Assembly (NCBI GenBank): GCA_009928665.1
Contig: SACF01000001.1
Location: 124,001-188,000, forward strand
DNA length: 64,000 nucleotides
From: Alphaproteobacteria bacterium
Lineage (GTDB): Bacteria; Bacteroidota; Bacteroidia; Bacteroidales; FEN-979
Direction: 5' to 3'
Shown in pieces: positions 16,873-25,181 of this stretch. Below the pieces are notes generated by a model. That model had not been told where the DNA came from. It did no database searches and worked only from the letters and a program-made list of their open reading frames with translations. Both the position numbers and the translations under genes were made by a program. Positions within the stretch are counted from its first letter, which is position 1, and every line of letters starts with the position of its first letter.

Positions 16873-19131
16873 TTACAGTTTTATATAATCCTTTTTAAGT
16901 GACCACCCTCCCTTTAATCCAAAAATGAACCATGCCAAAGCAAGCGCCCCCAATGTAAAGACTGTGTCACCGATTACCCGTAACCACTTGAAAGTTATGA
17001 TCAGGGGATCCTGAAGAAATTCAGCCGAACGGGCATACCACATGCCGTTCTTTACACTTACCCAGGTCTGTGCAAGCCCTACTGGCAATACACTTAGCAA
17101 TACCATCAACGCCAATCCGATATTTATGGACCAGAAGGCAAAACGAATCCATTTTGAATTCCACACTTTCCCGGGATCCATGCTTTTCAGCACAAACAAC
17201 ATCAATCCAATTCCCAGCATCCCGTAAACTCCGAATAAAGCGGTATGTCCGTGAACCGGGGTCGTGTTCAATCCCTGCATGTAATACAACGCGATCGGCG
17301 GATTAATCAAGAATCCAAAGATACCGGCTCCTACGAGGTTCCAGAAGGCCACGGCGAGGAAGAACCAAATCGGCCACCGATATCCCTCAATCCACGCCCG
17401 GCTTTTTGATATCTTGAAATTTCCATAGCCTTCATACCCCATCAATACCAGGGGAACTACTTCAAGGGCCGAGAAGGTGGCTCCAATGGCGAGTATCGCT
17501 GTCGGGGTGCCTGTAAAATAAAGATGGTGAAAAGTACCCATTATCCCGCCAGAAAGAAAGATTATCGTGGAAAATAATACACTCGATGTGGCTGTTGCAA
17601 CCCTTATCAAACCGAGACGGACAAACAGAAAGGCAATGGCAACAGTGGCAAAAACCTCGAAGAAACCCTCCACCCAAAGGTGGACGACCCACCAACGCCA
17701 GTATTCAGCAACAGCAAGATGCGTCTGACGGCCCCACATCAGTCCGGCTCCGTAAAAAGCAGCAATGGCGATGGAAGAAATGATGAACATGGTTAAAAGA
17801 GACCGGTTTTCGGAACGTTGTTTAAATGCGGGCGCTAAACCTCTTCCCATGAGAACAAGCCATATGACCAATCCAACAAACAGAAAAATTTGCCAGAACC
17901 TTCCCAGATCAACATATTCATACCCCTGGTGCCCGATCCAGAAATTCTGAACCAACCCAAGCTTCTGCATGACACCGTACCATTGTCCCGCCAATGAACC
18001 GACAACAATGATCAATAAAGCAATAAAAAGAAAATTCACACCCAACGCCTGATACTTGGGTTCCTTACCTGCAACGGCAGACGCCAGATACAAACCGGTT
18101 GCAAGCCATGAAGTGGCAATCCAGAAAATCGCCAGTTGAACATGCCAGGTACGCGAAATAGAATAAGGCAACCATTCCGATAAAGGTAAACCGTAAAATG
18201 CCTGGCCCTCCACTCCATAATGAGCCGTGATCGCCCCCATCAGGATTTGAACAAGAATCAGGGCCGTGACGATCCAGAAATACTTCAGTGTGGCTTTCAT
18301 TGATTGGGTCTGAATTCCACCCAGCAAAGGATCTGTAGCCGGCATCTCATGACCAGCCAAACCCTCTTCCTTTCGTGAAGCATAATACCAAACCATCAGA
18401 CCGATTCCCGCAAGTAACATAATTACGCTGAACCCGGTCCATAAAATCAGTGAACTCGTAGGCTTATTATCAACCAACTCATCCGACGGCCAGTTGTGGG
18501 TGTATGAAATATCAGATCCGGGACGGTTCGTTACACAGGACCAGGCTGTCCAGAAAAAAAAGGCATTCATTTTATCCATCCTGCTCAGATCCTTGATAGA
18601 GTTCGGTGGTATGGCATAATGATCGCGCAAGGTATCATACGCCCGATCGTTCATGAAAAGACCGGAGTAATGTTGTCCCACGGCCTCAATGGCCTTTGCC
18701 CTGAGTGGAGAAACAACAATTCGTCCGCTTGACGGATTATAGGTATTTATACGCATCTCCTGCTGCAACCTGACCCGGAGCATCGCCTGTTGTTCGGGTA
18801 ATATTTGATTGTAGGGTTTGTGAAACGTTGTATCAGAAAGGTAATTCAGAATATACTCCGATTCCCGGTGAAGCCAATCGGCCGACCAGTCTGGAGCGAC
18901 GTATGAACCATGTCCCCATACGGATCCGACTTCCTGCCCCCCGATAGACTGCCAGATGTTCTGTCCATCTTTTATATTTTGACCCGTGAATAAAACCGAA
19001 CCATCGGTAGTGACGACCGATTCGGGAATGGGTGGCGCCTGCCGGTATATTTCCCGGCCATAGAAAAGAAGCACTGCAAAAGAGACCACCATGACGGTGA
19101 TAAATCCAAACCATAGTTTTTTTGTCTTCAT
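16873..19131 (-). CDS. norZ: Quinol-dependent nitric oxide reductase (single-subunit qNor)
   Basis: The 752-residue protein reduces 2 NO to N2O using quinol. The first membrane helix (about 5-25) is followed by a periplasmic NorC-like domain without a CxxCH haem site (GQNIKDGQNIWQSIGGQEVGSVWGHGSYVAPDW), the hallmark of qNor. The rest is a 12-helix haem-copper-type NorB core with the conserved His ligands in WVVHLWVEGFFE, FHHLYFTGTP and PVHGHTALFG. Length matches the family. It is the central enzyme of the operon 20121-14946 and detoxifies NO, for instance that arising from nitrite respiration by NrfHA. Confidence 0.96.
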   Translation of the reverse strand: MKTKKLWFGFITVMVVSFAVLLFYGREIYRQAPPIPESVVTTDGSVLFTGQNIKDGQNIWQSIGGQEVGSVWGHGSYVAPDWSADWLHRESEYILNYLSDTTFHKPYNQILPEQQAMLRVRLQQEMRINTYNPSSGRIVVSPLRAKAIEAVGQHYSGLFMNDRAYDTLRDHYAIPPNSIKDLSRMDKMNAFFFWTAWSCVTNRPGSDISYTHNWPSDELVDNKPTSSLILWTGFSVIMLLAGIGLMVWYYASRKEEGLAGHEMPATDPLLGGIQTQSMKATLKYFWIVTALILVQILMGAITAHYGVEGQAFYGLPLSEWLPYSISRTWHVQLAIFWIATSWLATGLYLASAVAGKEPKYQALGVNFLFIALLIIVVGSLAGQWYGVMQKLGLVQNFWIGHQGYEYVDLGRFWQIFLFVGLVIWLVLMGRGLAPAFKQRSENRSLLTMFIISSIAIAAFYGAGLMWGRQTHLAVAEYWRWWVVHLWVEGFFEVFATVAIAFLFVRLGLIRVATATSSVLFSTIIFLSGGIMGTFHHLYFTGTPTAILAIGATFSALEVVPLVLMGYEGYGNFKISKSRAWIEGYRWPIWFFLAVAFWNLVGAGIFGFLINPPIALYYMQGLNTTPVHGHTALFGVYGMLGIGLMLFVLKSMDPGKVWNSKWIRFAFWSINIGLALMVLLSVLPVGLAQTWVSVKNGMWYARSAEFLQDPLIITFKWLRVIGDTVFTLGALALAWFIFGLKGGWSLKKDYIKL

Positions 19132-19221
19132 GTTTTTCGATTTACTTGGTGTTGAATAATTACTCGGTGCGTGATATGATGAAAGAAATTCCAGGATATT
19201 GTTTCTTCTATATACTCATTT

Positions 19222-20121
19222 TTATTGCCATTCCTCCTCGAGTACCTCACCCTTGACGCTGACAATCGCCTTTTTTATCGGGATGTTCCGACCTGCTTCA
19301 CTCCGAGCTGCCTGTGCCATCTGCAACAACCCGCCGCAACAGGGAACCTCCATCATGATCACGGTCAGCGAATTGATCTTTGATTCCTGTATCATGGCCG
19401 TCAGTTTCTGGAGGTACGACTCCTTGTTGCTGTCCAGTTTCGGACAAGCAATCGCAAGGGTCTTCCCCTTTAAGAACCGGCTGTGGAAATTTCCCATGGT
19501 AAAGGCAACACAATCTGCCGCCAACACTACATCGGCCTGATTAAAATATCCGGCCCGCGGATTTAATAAGTGCATTTGAACCGGCCACTGCCGTAATTCA
19601 GAGGGAACTTCGATGCCGGTACCAGCGACAGCGTGTTCAACTTTGTGTTGATCAATTCTGAAATCAATGGTCTGAGCACCCGGACAACCGTGTCCGGAAT
19701 GCAACCGCTCCTCCCTGAGTGCAGTCACAAGATTTGGATGTGTCGCATTCCCACCCTGTTTTTCCGCTGCCGGACCCATTTCAATATTTTTTTCTTTTAA
19801 ATACCGTATAGCCTCCTTTAGCAGCTCCTCCTCATTGTGATCACGGAGGTGCTCGAGATGCGCCAAAATGGTATTCCGGCCTTTTGGTACGATCTGTTCC
19901 ATGACCTTCTGCTCGTCATAGGGCTCTGCTTCACGCTCAATGATCTCAATGGCGCCTTCAGGACAATGGCCAATACACGCCCCCAGACCGTCACAAAACA
20001 GATCACTGATCAGTCGTGCCTTCCCGTCAATAATACGGAGTGCGCCTTCATGACAATTGGGCACACATTGACCGCACCCATTACATTTTTCCTCATCAAT
20101 CTGAATAATTTGCCTTTTCAT
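19222..20121 (-). CDS. Ferredoxin-type 4Fe-4S protein of the nitric-oxide operon
   Basis: The 299-residue protein has a di-cluster ferredoxin N-terminus: CNGCGQCVPNC binds one [4Fe-4S], while the second motif CDGLGACIGHCP has Leu where the second Cys should be. A linker of charged helices (70-130) leads to a C-terminal domain with further cysteines (CPGAQ, DCVAF, CPKLD, CCGGLLQMA). Proteins of this layout occur beside hcp or nor genes in anaerobes and presumably carry electrons in the NO response. It is the first gene downstream of the Rrf2 regulator and precedes qNor by 90 bases. Confidence 0.8.
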   Translation of the reverse strand: MKRQIIQIDEEKCNGCGQCVPNCHEGALRIIDGKARLISDLFCDGLGACIGHCPEGAIEIIEREAEPYDEQKVMEQIVPKGRNTILAHLEHLRDHNEEELLKEAIRYLKEKNIEMGPAAEKQGGNATHPNLVTALREERLHSGHGCPGAQTIDFRIDQHKVEHAVAGTGIEVPSELRQWPVQMHLLNPRAGYFNQADVVLAADCVAFTMGNFHSRFLKGKTLAIACPKLDSNKESYLQKLTAMIQESKINSLTVIMMEVPCCGGLLQMAQAARSEAGRNIPIKKAIVSVKGEVLEEEWQ

Positions 20122-20166
20122 CTTAACAGTTTGTTAATTTTCATCTTAATTTACCATTCCCATGAA

Positions 20167-20180
20167 CCCGCCCCGGCGGG
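20167..20180 (-). promoter_or_regulatory. G+C-rich hairpin in the leader of the ferredoxin/qNor operon
   Basis: CCCGC-CCCG-GCGGG-type symmetry stands out in an otherwise very A+T-rich intergenic region, about 45 bases before the ferredoxin start on the minus strand. It has no following T-run, so it is more likely a 5' leader stem than a terminator. Its role is unknown. Confidence 0.3.
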
Positions 20181-20209
20181 CTGATATAACAATTACTTAT
20201 ATTGTATTT

Positions 20210-20225
20210 AAGTATTTAATTACTT
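20210..20225 (-). promoter_or_regulatory. Candidate Rrf2/NsrR-type operator before the ferredoxin-qNor operon
   Basis: AAGTATTTAATTACTT is a near-perfect 16-bp palindrome (one internal mismatch) between the Rrf2 gene and the ferredoxin gene. Twelve of 14 bases match the second copy at 20650-20663, in front of the regulator gene. A/T-rich inverted repeats of this size are typical of NsrR-like Rrf2 repressors. Confidence 0.55.
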
Positions 20226-20242
20226 ATTTAAAATAAAAAAAA

Positions 20243-20641
20243 TTATATATAGGACCGCAGGGTCTGTTCCTGTAAGAACTTTTTAAATTCAGCGGTCAGT
20301 TTATTTACAACATTCCCCATCACACATTTATCAAAACCACAAACATCATAGGATAAGGGACAATCTCCCATTTCCAGACTTCCTTCGATCGACTCGTAAA
20401 TATCAAGAAGGGATATCAGGGCAGGATCCTTTTTTAATGAAAAACCACCCGATGGCCCCCGCACGGATTTTAACATACTATTTTTGACCAACCTTTGCAA
20501 TACCTTGGCAATGTGATTTTTTGAGAATCCGGTGGTCTCGGCAATTTTCACTGCATTGATTCCGTTTTCCGATTTTGCGATCAGAACCATGCTGTGAATC
20601 GCAATTGAAGCAGCTTCAGATAATGCAAAAATTTTAGACAT
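20243..20641 (-). CDS. Rrf2-family transcriptional regulator (NsrR-like)
   Basis: The 132-residue protein has the Rrf2 winged helix (VKIAETTGFSKNHIAKVLQRLVK; wing RGPSGGFSL) and three cysteines, Cys94, Cys101 and Cys106, in the usual position for an Fe-S cluster. NsrR uses such a cluster to sense NO, and the location directly upstream of the qNor operon supports that role over IscR. An operator candidate overlaps its own transcription start, so autorepression is likely. The name NsrR is inferred from context, so no symbol is given. Confidence 0.87.
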   Translation of the reverse strand: MSKIFALSEAASIAIHSMVLIAKSENGINAVKIAETTGFSKNHIAKVLQRLVKNSMLKSVRGPSGGFSLKKDPALISLLDIYESIEGSLEMGDCPLSYDVCGFDKCVMGNVVNKLTAEFKKFLQEQTLRSYI

Positions 20642-20649
20642 TTTTATTT

Positions 20650-20665
20650 AGGTAATTGAATACGC
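20650..20665 (-). promoter_or_regulatory. Candidate operator over the start site of the Rrf2 gene
   Basis: AGGTAATTGAATACGC repeats the palindrome at 20210-20225 (12 of 14 bases when read AGGTAATTGAATAC against AAGTAATTAAATAC). It sits immediately downstream of the -7 element, over the expected transcription start, where a bound repressor would block initiation. Confidence 0.55.
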
Positions 20666-20699
20666 AAATGTATAAATAAAATTCTTTCCTCCGACAAAA
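20665..20699 (-). promoter_or_regulatory. Promoter of the Rrf2 regulator
   Basis: On the minus strand TACATTTG (20672-20665) is a perfect TAnnTTTG -7 element, with TTTTG (20699-20695) 22 bases upstream as -33. The start codon follows about 24 bases later. Confidence 0.55.
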
Positions 20700-20764
20700 C
20701 AGCGAAAAAAATATTTCTTTCATGGGAAATCATAAAATTTGTTGAAAAATAATATCTTGCGGCT

Positions 20765-21589
20765 ATGATAAAAAAAATAACCAGCATTCAGAATCCTTTT
20801 ATTAAAAACCTTTTGCTTCTTGAATTGAAGCCAAAAACCCGCCAGGAACAAAACAGGTTTATTATTGAAGGAGTCCGTGAGATCGGTCTGGCAATCGCCG
20901 GCGGATATACCATTACCGATTTGTGTTTCACCCCGGGAATAACCCATCAACAACATGCTGATGCACTGATAGAAGCCGCTGGTTCCGATTCAAATACTAT
21001 CGAACTTACAAAAGATGTATTTAACCGTGTTGCATATCGTAAAGACAACGGCGGAATGATTGCTCTGGCAATTCTCCGACGTCCGGAATTAAAAGACCTG
21101 TCGCTTGGGATAAATCCCTTGGTCCTGGTCCTCGAGACCGTTGAAAAGCCCGGGAATCTTGGGGCTATACTGAGAACAGCCGATGCAGCCGGTCTCGATG
21201 CCGTTATCATCTGTGACCCGTCCACCGACATTTTCAATCCAAACGTCGTTAGATCAAGTATTGGTTGTATTTTTACCCTGCCGGTGGTCACAGCACCTTC
21301 AACCGAAGCTATCAACTGGCTGCATACCAACAATATAAGCATAATAGCTACCGCTTTGACAGCCACCCGTTGTTATTATGAAACTGATTTCTCTAAACCT
21401 ACTGCAATAATTATGGGATCTGAAGCCCAGGGTCTCAGTGATCCATGGCTTAAACAGGCTGATTCCCTCATTAAAATCCCAATGAGGGGTAAGATTGATT
21501 CGATGAATGTATCAGTATCGGCCGCCATTGTAGTTTTCGAAGCGCTCCGGCAAAGAGGTAATCACAAAATTTCAATGCCCCTCCTTTGA
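20765..21589 (+). CDS. TrmH/SpoU-family RNA 2'-O-methyltransferase
   Basis: The 274-residue protein has an N-terminal substrate-binding domain (KNLLLLELKPKTRQEQNRFIIEG) and the SPOUT knot domain with its three motifs: EKPGNLGAILRTADAAG, IMGSEAQGLS and IPMRGKIDSMNVSVSAAI. The family methylates ribose 2'-OH in rRNA or tRNA; the target cannot be told from the sequence. It is divergent from the Rrf2 gene with a short shared intergenic region. Confidence 0.9.
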   Translation: MIKKITSIQNPFIKNLLLLELKPKTRQEQNRFIIEGVREIGLAIAGGYTITDLCFTPGITHQQHADALIEAAGSDSNTIELTKDVFNRVAYRKDNGGMIALAILRRPELKDLSLGINPLVLVLETVEKPGNLGAILRTADAAGLDAVIICDPSTDIFNPNVVRSSIGCIFTLPVVTAPSTEAINWLHTNNISIIATALTATRCYYETDFSKPTAIIMGSEAQGLSDPWLKQADSLIKIPMRGKIDSMNVSVSAAIVVFEALRQRGNHKISMPLL

Positions 21590-21593
21590 ACCA

Positions 21594-22496
21594 TTAACCA
21601 TAATTTTCATCTTCCGGTTTCAATATCAGAAATCCCCGGGGCATTTTACTTTTAAACTCCAACAGCTGGCCATTAACCGGATGAAATAATGATAAATAAA
21701 AAGCATGTAACCGGATTCTTCGGTGAAACCGGTCATCGGCTCCATAACGCCGGTCACCGACGACCGGACAACCCAAGTCGGCGAGATGAACCCGGATTTG
21801 ATTCTTTCGCCCGGTTCCAAGTTCGACCTCTAAGAGGGTGTAATCGGGAGTGCGATCCATTACTTTGTAATGTGTCACCGCATATTTTGCCCCATCTTGT
21901 TCCTGAACGGAAAACATCCGCTGCTGCGGTCCTTCCATCAGCCACCCCTTCACGGATCCCTCTTCCTTCCCGGGATAGCCCTCGGTCAATGCATAGTATC
22001 TCTTTTTGGCGCGCGACCAGTCACTTTTAATTTTTTGCTGTATCGGCTCACTTTTGGCAAACACCAGGATTCCTGAAACCTCCCTGTCAAGCCTGTGTAC
22101 AATAAATAAACGCTCTTTCCCCCTTGAATTTTCTTTATTCCACAACTGCATGATCTTGTAAAAAGAAGTTCCTCCCGTATCTTTATTTCCGACAGTCAAC
22201 AGTCCTGCGGGTTTCTCGGCAACGAGTATCAGATCGTCTTCATACAACACGGGATATGGGGGTTTTACCCTGCCTATTCGAACCTCCTGCCGGTTATATT
22301 CAACGATTGCACCGGGATGAACCAGTTCTGAAGGATTGGTAACCATACTTCCATTCACCTTGATGTTCCCATGGGTGATCCATTGTTTTACTGTCGTTTT
22401 TGAAGCATTCTGAAAAACGACCTTTAAATGATCCAATAACGTCATTTCCGATGTTACTGCAGTTTTCATGGGGTATTTGTTTTTTATATTTTTCAT
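21594..22496 (-). CDS. RluA-family pseudouridine synthase
   Basis: The 300-residue protein has an S4 RNA-binding domain (about 18-75, TVKQWITHGNIKVNG) and the RluA catalytic domain with HRLDREVSGILVFAKS, where the Asp is the catalytic nucleophile, plus GRKNQIRVHLADLGCPVVGD. It makes pseudouridine in rRNA or tRNA; the position modified is not deducible. Its ATG overlaps the stop of the upstream EEP gene (ATGA), so the two are translationally coupled. Confidence 0.92.
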   Translation of the reverse strand: MKNIKNKYPMKTAVTSEMTLLDHLKVVFQNASKTTVKQWITHGNIKVNGSMVTNPSELVHPGAIVEYNRQEVRIGRVKPPYPVLYEDDLILVAEKPAGLLTVGNKDTGGTSFYKIMQLWNKENSRGKERLFIVHRLDREVSGILVFAKSEPIQQKIKSDWSRAKKRYYALTEGYPGKEEGSVKGWLMEGPQQRMFSVQEQDGAKYAVTHYKVMDRTPDYTLLEVELGTGRKNQIRVHLADLGCPVVGDRRYGADDRFHRRIRLHAFYLSLFHPVNGQLLEFKSKMPRGFLILKPEDENYG

Positions 22497-23575
22497 GGGT
22501 TACCCAAAATGACCTTCATAATTACAGGGTTGTGATCCGACCATTTGAAACCAAGATCTGCCGTTTCAATCCCTACCACCCTGATATTGGGTGAAACAAC
22601 AAAAAAATCAAGGATCGTTGTTCGTGTCCGGCCTTTAAGGTACCCCTCATCAGTATACCTTTCTGACGGAATACCGGGATCAAAAACGAACTGCCACCCT
22701 GTTAAAATGTGTTCCGGGAAGGGTGGATCACTTTTCATCACCACATCTTTTGTCCTAATCCGCTCTGTTTTAAATCCCTTTGGATTGATATTCCAGTCGC
22801 CTCCGGCAACAATAAAATTACCCTTTCGATACTCCGTGTTCAGCGTGGAATCAAGAATCATTAATTCCTTTTCACGAAGGATCCCGGTTGAATCATAAGC
22901 GGAATTATGAAGATTCACAACGATCAGGTCCTTTTTATTATGTAAGGAAAACCGGAAAAGGTTAAAACAGCGCTTCAGCATGACCAGTCGCATGGGCCAG
23001 GGAAAATCCGTATAATAGTACCTGGTCTCCCATGAAACGGGCTGAAATTTACTAAAAGTTGTAATCCCTGATAGTACCCGTCCCATTGGATTGGCTAAGG
23101 GCACAGGAACATACCGGCACTCATAGTTTTTGGAGAACCATTTCGTATGTCCTGGAAAATTTGTTGAGATTTCTTCAAATTCATCCAGGTCCCAGGATCT
23201 TTTAGAACAACGGTCTACCTCCTGTAAAAAAATAAATGGGATGGTGTCATACCTCCCGATCACTTGTCTGATTCCCGCTAAGCAAGCCAGTGTATGCAAT
23301 TTACTTTGACGGGTCCTGTGACCCCCGTCATAAAAAAAATCCATTTCCTTTCCCAAACCGGCGTAACCGATATTCCAGGAAAAGAAAGTGATCACCTTTC
23401 CCGGCTCAGGCATGCCAATGCCACCGCCGGGAAGATCTGCACTCAGGGATACCGGTTTAAACTCGGTGAAATGCAGAAAAGCTAATAAACTCAAAAAAGA
23501 AAACAGCAACACCAGGACGACCAATCCGGTAATGCGTATTGTAATTTTTAGTATTTTTTTCATGGAAGATTGCAC
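22493..23575 (-). CDS. Endonuclease/exonuclease/phosphatase-family protein with N-terminal membrane anchor
   Basis: The 360-residue protein has one N-terminal membrane helix (about 13-35) and a DNase I-like fold: FFSWNIGYAG, the metal-binding Glu in FIFLQEVDRC, GGDWNIN and SDHNPVIMKV (catalytic Asp-His). The active site should face the periplasm. Substrates in this superfamily range from DNA to inositol phosphates and sphingomyelin, so none is assigned. It is coupled to the RluA-type gene by a 4-base overlap. Confidence 0.88.
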   Translation of the reverse strand: MQSSMKKILKITIRITGLVVLVLLFSFLSLLAFLHFTEFKPVSLSADLPGGGIGMPEPGKVITFFSWNIGYAGLGKEMDFFYDGGHRTRQSKLHTLACLAGIRQVIGRYDTIPFIFLQEVDRCSKRSWDLDEFEEISTNFPGHTKWFSKNYECRYVPVPLANPMGRVLSGITTFSKFQPVSWETRYYYTDFPWPMRLVMLKRCFNLFRFSLHNKKDLIVVNLHNSAYDSTGILREKELMILDSTLNTEYRKGNFIVAGGDWNINPKGFKTERIRTKDVVMKSDPPFPEHILTGWQFVFDPGIPSERYTDEGYLKGRTRTTILDFFVVSPNIRVVGIETADLGFKWSDHNPVIMKVILGNP

Positions 23576-23674
23576 CTTCTAAATTACGCCAATATTCTTA
23601 ATCATGCCTGGGTTTCTGTAACTTTACTTATTCAATCACCTCATGGCGTTTCAGGTAGGTTTCATCAGAAGTAT

Positions 23675-23682
23675 TACCTTTG
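23675..23682 (+). promoter_or_regulatory. Candidate -7 element for the LysE-type gene
   Basis: TACCTTTG fits TAnnTTTG in the 211-base intergenic region; transcription would start near 23689, about 100 bases before the GTG start. The -33 element is poor. Confidence 0.35.
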
Positions 23683-23786
23683 TATGTTTTATCGGGGTGA
23701 CAAAAATAAGCTAATCATAGCAATTTCTGAAAACAGTCGACCTAAAAGCCGGCTGGCTCAGGTAAGAATGTTTTAAATACGAATCT

Positions 23787-24461
23787 GTGAATTCCATATT
23801 ACACCCGTTGTTTGAGGGAATAATCCTGGGATTGACCGTGGCTATAACCTTGGGGCCGGCGCTTTTTTCATTACTGCAAACCAGCATTAAACATGGGATA
23901 AAAACGGGGATTTTTCTCGCAACAGGAATTTTTATCAGCGATCTCGCAGTAGTAGTTGGATGTTTTTTTGGCGCCACTGCAATTGTAACCGATTCCCATT
24001 ATCATTTGATTCTGGGTATATTCGGAGGGATCGTCATGATTGTCTTTGGTTTTTATACGATTTTTAAAAAGATGCCCGTAACTGAACAAATTGAAGTTAT
24101 AACCGAAATAAAAGTTAAAAAAAAGGGTAGACTCCCCTATTTTTTCAAAGGCTTTGTATTGAATCTGGCCAACCCGTTTTTATGGGTATTCTGGATTACT
24201 TCAGTACTTGCAATTAATGCCACCTACGGTGGTGATCAGAAACAGGTGGCATTGTTCTTCACGGGAACATTATCCATTATTCTGGCTACGGATATTTTAA
24301 AAGTGGTGCTCGCCAATAAACTAAAAATTGCCGGCAATCCCCAGGTGAAATTATGGATAAACCGGATTGTCGGGATCCTTTTCGTGATAATAGGCGCATT
24401 TATTATTACGGGATCACTACTCGAATTTTTCAGGGGGATTTCCCTTCCGGTACTTAAATAA
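23787..24461 (+). CDS. LysE-family amino-acid exporter
   Basis: The 224-residue inner-membrane protein has about six hydrophobic helices. The opening (LFEGIILGLTVAITLGPALFSLLQTSIKHG) is the conserved LysE/RhtB-type N-terminus, and LNLANPFLWVFWI is the second conserved region. The start is GTG 23787. Substrate is unknown; the family exports amino acids. It converges on the LytTR regulator gene with a 3-base gap. Confidence 0.85.
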   Translation: MNSILHPLFEGIILGLTVAITLGPALFSLLQTSIKHGIKTGIFLATGIFISDLAVVVGCFFGATAIVTDSHYHLILGIFGGIVMIVFGFYTIFKKMPVTEQIEVITEIKVKKKGRLPYFFKGFVLNLANPFLWVFWITSVLAINATYGGDQKQVALFFTGTLSIILATDILKVVLANKLKIAGNPQVKLWINRIVGILFVIIGAFIITGSLLEFFRGISLPVLK

Positions 24462-24464
24462 AAC

Positions 24465-25181
24465 CTAAATAGACCGGATAAGCCGCTCAAATTCATTCTT
24501 GAAATTTGTTCCCACGGGTAGCATCCTGTCCCTGATCTTTACCTGGTTGCCTTCAATAAGATCAATACGCGATAAGGCAATGATAAATGATTTATGAATC
24601 CTGGGAAATTGCTTCGGAGGGAGTAAGGTTTCAATGTTTTTTAACGACTGGTAACTTACGATCATTTTATCCGTAGTATGGATTTTCACATAATCACCGA
24701 GGGCTTCAATATAAAGAATATCTGACAGATTTACTTTGAAAGTCTTTTTACTTGATTTTACAAAAATAAAGTCCTCATCCGTCTTTTCCACCTCCCTGTT
24801 TTCAAAATGTTGAATGTCACGCGCTTTAAGAATTTCCTCTGCTTTTTGGACCGCTTTATAAAACCTTTCAAAAGCAAATGGTTTCATGAGATAATCCACA
24901 ACATCCAATTCATACCCCTGGATTGCATATTCAGCATAAGCTGTCGTGATAATGACGAGGGGAGGATTCTTAAGAGTCCTTAAAAAATCAATACCGGTTA
25001 GTTTGGGCATGTTGATATCAAGAAATATAAGGTCAACACCCTCATGATGAAGCACCTCTATAGCTTCAATAGCCGAGTTGCATTTCTTTACAATCTGAAG
25101 ATAAGAAAGGTTCTCAGCATACCGTTCAATGACACGCTGTGCAAGCGGTTCATCATCAATGATCAGACACCGTATATTCAT
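24465..25181 (-). CDS. LytTR-family response regulator
   Basis: The 238-residue regulator has an N-terminal receiver domain (acidic IDDEPLAQRV; phospho-acceptor Asp in DLIFLDINMPKLTGI; Lys in LMKPFAFERF) and a C-terminal LytTR DNA-binding domain (DILYIEALGDYVKIHT, FPRIHKSFIIAL). It overlaps the upstream LytS-type kinase gene by 4 bases, so the two form a standard pair. The target genes are not evident. Confidence 0.93.
   Translation of the reverse strand: MNIRCLIIDDEPLAQRVIERYAENLSYLQIVKKCNSAIEAIEVLHHEGVDLIFLDINMPKLTGIDFLRTLKNPPLVIITTAYAEYAIQGYELDVVDYLMKPFAFERFYKAVQKAEEILKARDIQHFENREVEKTDEDFIFVKSSKKTFKVNLSDILYIEALGDYVKIHTTDKMIVSYQSLKNIETLLPPKQFPRIHKSFIIALSRIDLIEGNQVKIRDRMLPVGTNFKNEFERLIRSI

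Noticed and set aside
19151-19170. Full operator before qNor
   Set aside because: Only the half GTAATTA matches the Rrf2 motif; the second half does not, so it was not listed as a site.
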